Positions 59,327 through 64,000 of a stretch of 64,000 bases of DNA are shown here, in pieces. The DNA is from Halocatena halophila (lineage in GTDB: Archaea > Halobacteriota > Halobacteria > Halobacteriales > Haloarculaceae), in assembly GCA_027563145.1 (NCBI GenBank), contig CP071309.1:20897-84896 (forward strand), given 5' to 3'. Position numbers and translations under genes: made by a program. Position 1 is the first letter of the stretch. Every line of letters begins with the position of its first letter. The notes beneath the pieces are model-generated. The model worked only from the letters and a program-made list of their open reading frames with translations, ran no database searches and was not told the origin of the DNA.

Positions 59327-59469
59327 TGCCTGAATGCAGTGGCTGCGGCAGCCACGTGTCCCAACGGTACGCTCGTGTCCTCGGGGACAATGACAGCAAC
59401 GCTCACGCGTGCATGGAATGCAGGAGAAGACAGGATCGGTTCAACGGCGCTGTGGGTGGTCTGCTGTGA
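59326..59469 (+). CDS. DUF7563-like zinc protein
   Basis: 47 residues beginning MPECSGCGSHVSQRYARV with ...ACMEC. This matches a widespread haloarchaeal small family (M-P-x-C-x-x-C-x-x-H-V...F/Y-A-R-V-x-G...A-C-x-x-C) of unknown function. Confidence 0.7.
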   Translation: MPECSGCGSHVSQRYARVLGDNDSNAHACMECRRRQDRFNGAVGGLL

Positions 59470-59717
59470 GCGTTGAACAGGACAGAGATTGGCGGGAAGC
59501 CATGCGAGACCATGTCAAGGATCGCGACAATGGATGGATTATAGTTCGATCGCGACCGGATTCGCGCCAAAAATTACATGTTAGACGGTCCGATGGGTCG
59601 AAACCCATCTGTGGGAGCACGAGCCCCTGCAACCGTTGGATAAATCGGAAACTGGCGGTCTACCCGATCGGATGGCGTGACTGGTGTCATGATTGTGCCA
59701 ACGAGGTGGATCTGTGA
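59466..59717 (+). CDS. Small hypothetical zinc-like protein
   Basis: 83 residues from GTG 59466 (GTGA). CGSTSPC and CHDC near the C-terminus could bind zinc. Its WCHDCANEV end resembles WCDECLAEF in the next protein, so the two may share a domain. Confidence 0.55.
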   Translation: MSVEQDRDWREAMRDHVKDRDNGWIIVRSRPDSRQKLHVRRSDGSKPICGSTSPCNRWINRKLAVYPIGWRDWCHDCANEVDL

Positions 59718-60283
59718 TGGAGACTGCCTCTATTGCCCCACGTGAACGGTTCGACACAGTTGTTGTCAGAGTTAATGGCAGCAGCGGGATGGACCTCCAT
59801 GTTCCTCGAGATGGGAGTCGAACCCTGCCAGTGTGCAAGTACGCTAATGTTCACGATGATGGCAACTGGACCTCCAAACCAGTCAGTGTGTATTCAGCTG
59901 GAGTTGATGAGTGGTGCGACGAGTGTCTGGCTGAATTCTACGAGATTGATGAAGGTCCAAAGGACGATCCGGAGCCTCAGATCAGCGAAGGCCAACCACA
60001 GGGTTCCCATTCCGATCTCGACAGTGAGGAGATTGACGCCGATATCATCATTGATCGACTGGACGAGTTAGCTGAGCATTTGGAGCGAGTCCCCACCGCA
60101 AAAGAGTGGGACAACTGGGCCAAGGCTCCGCTTCACTCCATGAAGATTGAAATCCATTTCGACGGAGCAAGCACATGGACAGACGTTCTCTACCAGATGG
60201 GTTGGCCCGTTGGTAGATCCCACTCGAAAAGGTTGCGTGAGCTGCTCTTCGAAAATCCCCAGGAGAGAACAGTTGGTCGATGA
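59717..60283 (+). CDS. Zinc plus helical domain protein
   Basis: 188 residues. The first 85 residues resemble the previous protein (LHVPRDGSRTLPVCKYANVHDD ... WCDECLAEF). The C-terminal part (RLDELAEHLERVPTAKEWDNWAKAP...WTDVLYQMGW) has the pattern of small helical DNA-binding modules that recur in haloarchaeal nucleases. Confidence 0.58.
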   Translation: METASIAPRERFDTVVVRVNGSSGMDLHVPRDGSRTLPVCKYANVHDDGNWTSKPVSVYSAGVDEWCDECLAEFYEIDEGPKDDPEPQISEGQPQGSHSDLDSEEIDADIIIDRLDELAEHLERVPTAKEWDNWAKAPLHSMKIEIHFDGASTWTDVLYQMGWPVGRSHSKRLRELLFENPQERTVGR

Positions 60284-60579
60284 CTAGGCCGAGCTCGTGG
60301 GCGACTGAAGTATTCGATGCGATCAGTCACGAGCGGGTCCTCGTCATGTGGACCACTGTCCCTGCCCCACACCAGGGTGCCAACTACGTTGTCCAGATCA
60401 ATGACAACGCCTATCGATTCACCCGGTCCGGTGGTGCGGCCCTCAACAGTTGGGTCTTGGACAGAACGAAGGCTCGGAGCATCGTCGTTTCACGACTCAC
60501 GAGTAAGCATTGCGAGTCCCATCGACTGGCGGACTGGGACCAACTGATGCCTGACGTGAAGAAGTCGCTCCGAAATTGA
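60280..60579 (+). CDS. Hypothetical protein
   Basis: 99 residues, alternating beta and helical segments, one Cys near residue 78. ATGA overlap upstream. Function unknown. Confidence 0.55.
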   Translation: MTRPSSWATEVFDAISHERVLVMWTTVPAPHQGANYVVQINDNAYRFTRSGGAALNSWVLDRTKARSIVVSRLTSKHCESHRLADWDQLMPDVKKSLRN

Positions 60580-60601
60580 GACTGCAAAAACCGAACGTAC
60601 C

Positions 60602-61159
60602 ATGCAAGAAAACGACTCACAACAGCAAAATGGTGCCGATTCAGACGAGCGGATCGTTTCAGCACGCAATCCCGAACTGGCACGGCAGATGGAAGAGCTC
60701 CGTCTGCGCACACTCCAGGCGGATGATGTGGCGAAGCGAGCGATCGAACTAGTGGACAAACAGTCCGGTGCGATCGAGGAGCTTCGCGAACAGAACGAAG
60801 CGCTCCAGGAGCAGGTCGCGATGCTCAAGGGTCGGGTCACTCCCGATCCAGCAACGAAGGATTACGACGAATTGACTCGGGATGAACGCGTTCACAGGGT
60901 CCGGACCTCATGTGTACGAAAGGCGTCTAAGAACGGTGGCCGAGCAGCGATCGACTACAACGACGTGATGACGCTGCTTGGTCATCATCCATCGACCGGC
61001 TATGCGTACAAGCTACTGAAGTTGGCTGGTGAACTCGCTGGCTTCACGTATGAAAAACGGGAGCGTGGCAAGAATGATCGGCTTTGTGTCGATCTGAACG
61101 CTGTGACCGATGAGACGGTGCTTCACGCCGTGAATAACCGAGAAGACGGAGGGGCGTGA
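60602..61159 (+). CDS. Coiled-coil protein near MCM
   Basis: 185 residues. A coiled coil (about 55-85) is followed by a C-terminal basic domain with an HTH-like HHPSTGYAYKLLKLAGELAGF stretch. Similar layout to the protein at 25897. Followed after 200 bp by MCM. Possibly a replication or partition factor. Confidence 0.6.
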   Translation: MQENDSQQQNGADSDERIVSARNPELARQMEELRLRTLQADDVAKRAIELVDKQSGAIEELREQNEALQEQVAMLKGRVTPDPATKDYDELTRDERVHRVRTSCVRKASKNGGRAAIDYNDVMTLLGHHPSTGYAYKLLKLAGELAGFTYEKRERGKNDRLCVDLNAVTDETVLHAVNNREDGGA

Positions 61160-61311
61160 AAATGGGTGATATTTTGTACCCGCCAGTACCACCTCCGTTT
61201 AGCTAGAGATAATCTCCACAAGTGCGGTTGTGTAAATTGAATTTGATTAGCCGCATCTACGCTCGCTCAACGCACGCTCAGCTACCGTTGAGAAGCCGTG
61301 AACCGGGAGAA

Positions 61312-61337
61312 ATCGTTTATTCACGCCGTGAAACGAT
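61312..61337. promoter_or_regulatory. Operator-like palindrome overlapping the MCM TATA box
   Basis: ATCGTTT/AAACGAT flank TTCACG-C-CGTGAA; a TATA-like GTTTATTC lies inside. It sits 25 nt before the MCM start, so MCM expression is probably repressible. Confidence 0.55.
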
Positions 61338-61361
61338 AACCGACAGACTACAAACACAACG

Positions 61362-63440
61362 ATGTCATTCAACGACACCCAGGATAGCTTCGAACAGATC
61401 GAGCAGTACCGTAGGTTCCTCAGTCGCTACTATCGCGAGGAGATCGGGAAGCTCGTGGAACATTACCCTAGCGAGCAGCAATCGCTTGAGGTCGATTACA
61501 ACGATCTATTCACGTTCAATTCGGACCTAGCTGCGGCGTTCCGTGTTGATCCAGACGAACATGGTGAGTTACTCGACGAGGCGCTCTCTTCACTCGACTT
61601 GCCCGTCGATGTGAATCTCTCGGAAGCGACTGTTCGTGTTCACGCGCCATCCGATGAAACGTCGACCTTCAGTGTGGGGGAAACCCGTGCAAAGCACTGC
61701 GGAAAGTATCTGGCCCTCCGTGGTCAGATCTCGAAAACATCGCAGGTGAACCCAAAGATCGTGAAGGCGGTCTTTGAGTGTCAGCGGTGCGGGATGCACA
61801 CGACCATCCCGGCGATGGACAATGAGATTGCGACACCGAATGAGTGCCAGGGGTGTGATCGACAGGGTCCGTTTCGACTCGTAGAGGGACAAAGCACGTT
61901 TGTCGATCATCAGTTACTCCGACTGCAACAGCCTCCGGAGGAAGTCCAGGGCGGGCAGGGGCGATACATCGACGTTCATGTTGAGGGAGAGGACATCGTC
62001 GAAGACCTCCAGGCAGGGGATCGGGTGACTGTCTCGGGCACCGTCGAACTTGGCCAATTCGACGATGGCGACGTCGTGGTTGATACGCACTTTAGCGGCC
62101 AGGCGGCTCGCGTTGAGCAGACGGACTATGAGGACATTGACATCGCAGAGCACCGTGATCGGATTGAGGCGTTAGCCGCGGGAGAAGAAGGTGATCCGTA
62201 CCAACTGCTGATTGAGTCCCTTGCCCCGAAGATACACGGGCACTCGTCGCTCAAATTAGCGGTTTTGCTCCAACTATTCGGTGGTGTTCGGGTCGAGCAT
62301 GCTGGTGGAGCCGTGGATCGTGGCGATTCTCACATCCTGTTCCTTGGCGATCCCGGCACCTCGAAAAGCCAACTCTTGCAGGCGGTGGAGAACCTTGCTC
62401 CGAGATCGGCGTACGCTTCGGGAAAAGGAGCGACGGCAGCAGGCCTCACGGCAGCAGCAGTCTCGGACGACTTCGGCGATAATCAGTGGTCGCTTGAAGC
62501 AGGCGCGATGGCGAAAGCCCACAAGGGTGTGGCGTGTCTCGACGAGATCGACAAAGTCAACGAGGAGGCAGTCTCGTCGCTCCACGACGCCCTTGAATCG
62601 CAACGAATCATCGTCAACAAGGCGGGGATCAACACGACACTCCCAGCACAGACGTCTGTCTTAGCCGCTGGAAATCCGAAGTACGGCCGCTTCGATGAAT
62701 ACAAGTCGATGGCAGAGCAGGTTGATATCTCACCAACGCTCATTTCACGGTTTGATCTCATCTTTTTCGTCCGCGATGAGCCAGACGAAGAGGAGGATCG
62801 GGTAATTGGGAACCATATCATCGACTACCATCAGCAAGGGATCGCGTCGAACGCCCACGGTGAAGATGTCGATGATGAATACGAGGCACCGGTTGAAAAA
62901 GAAGTGATCCGGGCGTGGGTCGCACACGCGAAACGGTCGAAGCAACCTCGCATGCCCGACGACGGTGTTCGGGAGCGGCTTGTCACGGCATTCAACGAAC
63001 TGCGCCAAGCCAACGATGACGACGGCCCCGTGCCAGTCACCTTCCGGAAGATCGAGGCGATCCAGCGGTTGGCCGAAGCCAGTGCTCGCGTTCGACTCTC
63101 GGAGACGGTTGAGATGGAGGACGTCCGACGAGCGTGCGAGCTCGTGGGTGAGTCAATGCGCCAGGTGGGCGTCGATCCGGAGACCGGGGAATTCGATGCC
63201 GACGTCGTCGAGACTGGGGCGTCTCAAACACAGAAAGATCGAATTGTCTCCGTCAAAACGCTGATCAAGGAGTTGACTGAAGAGGGCTCCGGTCAGGTTG
63301 GTGCGCCGATCGAGGACGTGATTAATCGGGCGTCAGACGCTGGCGTAGCCCAGTCGAAAGTTGAGCACACTATCGAAAGGCTGCGAAACCAAGGGGATGT
63401 ATACGAGCCACAGGATGGGGAGCTTCGGATCGTGACCTAG
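61362..63440 (+). CDS. mcm: MCM replicative helicase
   Basis: 692 residues. The N-terminal domain has a CQRCGMHTT...CQGC zinc site (about 142-170). Walker A GDPGTSKSQ (about 327-335), Walker B LDEIDK and the arginine-finger SRFDL (about 461) are in order. A C-terminal winged helix closes the protein. It unwinds DNA at the fork and is loaded by Orc1/Cdc6 (45363). Full length for a haloarchaeal or viral MCM, without inteins. Confidence 0.93.
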   Translation: MSFNDTQDSFEQIEQYRRFLSRYYREEIGKLVEHYPSEQQSLEVDYNDLFTFNSDLAAAFRVDPDEHGELLDEALSSLDLPVDVNLSEATVRVHAPSDETSTFSVGETRAKHCGKYLALRGQISKTSQVNPKIVKAVFECQRCGMHTTIPAMDNEIATPNECQGCDRQGPFRLVEGQSTFVDHQLLRLQQPPEEVQGGQGRYIDVHVEGEDIVEDLQAGDRVTVSGTVELGQFDDGDVVVDTHFSGQAARVEQTDYEDIDIAEHRDRIEALAAGEEGDPYQLLIESLAPKIHGHSSLKLAVLLQLFGGVRVEHAGGAVDRGDSHILFLGDPGTSKSQLLQAVENLAPRSAYASGKGATAAGLTAAAVSDDFGDNQWSLEAGAMAKAHKGVACLDEIDKVNEEAVSSLHDALESQRIIVNKAGINTTLPAQTSVLAAGNPKYGRFDEYKSMAEQVDISPTLISRFDLIFFVRDEPDEEEDRVIGNHIIDYHQQGIASNAHGEDVDDEYEAPVEKEVIRAWVAHAKRSKQPRMPDDGVRERLVTAFNELRQANDDDGPVPVTFRKIEAIQRLAEASARVRLSETVEMEDVRRACELVGESMRQVGVDPETGEFDADVVETGASQTQKDRIVSVKTLIKELTEEGSGQVGAPIEDVINRASDAGVAQSKVEHTIERLRNQGDVYEPQDGELRIVT

Positions 63441-63579
63441 GCTTTAACGACACTCATTTTTTAACCCCTTGGGCCGAATATCAGACAACGACACAACAAC
63501 TGAGCACCGCAATCATCCTGTGTCGAGGGCACGATGACGCGCAGGGTGAGCCGCTCAGCGCTCCGCATCCTCAACTCCT

Positions 63580-64000
63580 ATGTCTACGACAGCTAGCAAC
63601 AGCGACGGGTTCGAATTGGGTATCGATCCAGAGAATGCGTTCGATGAAATTGTATTTCACGAACCAACAGTGTGTTCGCGATGCTTTTGCCTAATCCGAA
63701 GACATGACACGTACCGTCCGGATACCGACGGTGGTGTCTCGGATTATGCTCCTACAGAACGGCTCCGTCGCGCATACATAGGCGTCAAAGGCTACAAAAC
63801 CGAGGAGCTGGACGAATATGGCTATCGGAAGATCTTCGAGCCTCGGACGTTCTGCGACGAGTGTGGATCACAGTCTGGACGTGCCGATGAACAAAATCTT
63901 CCACGACGACTAGCCGTACAGTTCGCTGCTAATCTCGCGAACCGTCTGCATGAGGAAGGGATCAAGGTCAACACTGCCGAACTCAAACGGGCTGTTGCGT
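63580..64000 (+). CDS. Zinc-binding protein (3' partial)
   Basis: 140 residues visible, cut by the window end. CSRC (about 28-31) and CDEC (about 92-95) suggest a zinc site. It follows MCM by 140 bp and may be part of the replication region. Function unknown. Confidence 0.55.
   Translation, partial: MSTTASNSDGFELGIDPENAFDEIVFHEPTVCSRCFCLIRRHDTYRPDTDGGVSDYAPTERLRRAYIGVKGYKTEELDEYGYRKIFEPRTFCDECGSQSGRADEQNLPRRLAVQFAANLANRLHEEGIKVNTAELKRAVA

Noticed and set aside
1..64000. CRISPR repeat-spacer array
   Set aside because: No regularly spaced direct repeats of 25-40 bp were seen. The repeats found are palindromes, iterons and leader elements with irregular spacing.
1..64000. Integrase or site-specific recombinase
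   Set aside because: No tyrosine or serine recombinase signature was recognised in any protein; the tRNA-like gene alone is not evidence of an attachment site.

Overview
The window reads as a large haloarchaeal mobile replicon, most likely a myovirus-like provirus or virus-plasmid. The predicted proteins are strongly acidic. Promoters look archaeal, with TATA boxes about 27 nt before several leaderless starts. The gene set is archaeal: TFB, Orc1/Cdc6, MCM, haloarchaeal winged helices and many tiny zinc-ribbon proteins. Base composition is moderate for a halophile, with AT-rich islands at 38.5-40.9 kb and 55.6-57.9 kb. No integrase, capsid gene, terminase or CRISPR array is visible. The first and last genes are cut by the window edges.

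Layout. 1-13.3 kb (+): a contractile-tail baseplate and fibre module (hub, spike, gp25/W, J, I-like, beta-helix fibres) ending in small membrane proteins. 13.8-22.0 kb (-): a tightly overlapping early-type operon headed by a tRNA-like gene and a winged-helix gene. It encodes about 20 mostly tiny proteins plus m5C and Dam-type DNA methyltransferases, a RyR-domain protein, a ubiquitin-like protein ending in Gly-Gly, and HAD and HD hydrolases. 22.1-28.4 kb: two inverted copies of a cassette made of a structured non-coding element, a tiny zinc protein and a convergent larger gene. 28.6-32.6 kb: small genes, a ParA partition locus and divergent regulators. 32.6-37.2 kb: small genes, five of them behind a shared covarying leader RNA (a sixth copy is at 29.8 kb); the core copies also share palindromic operators and a leader peptide. 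37.3-43.5 kb: hypothetical genes, an amber-split regulator, TFB and zinc proteins. 43.6-47.2 kb: a VirD4/TraD-like coupling ATPase, then Orc1/Cdc6 beside an iteron-rich origin. 48.4-52.3 kb: an operon with the layout of a type IV-B CRISPR-Cas system (csf1, a cas11-like gene, csf2, csf3, cysH) and no array. 52.3-55.6 kb: a second sulfurtransferase-like operon (DNA methyltransferase, ParB-like, unknown, PAPS-reductase-like). 55.7-64 kb: membrane and ribbon-helix-helix proteins, a run of small zinc proteins and the MCM helicase.

How the parts fit. Orc1, the origin, MCM and ParA would replicate and segregate the element as an episome. The tail module makes a particle. Three DNA methyltransferases and two PP-loop sulfur enzymes may protect or modify its DNA. 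The csf operon may act against competing elements. The coupling ATPase suggests either a conjugative ancestry or a recruited DNA pump. These are inferences from gene content; nothing here was tested against a database.
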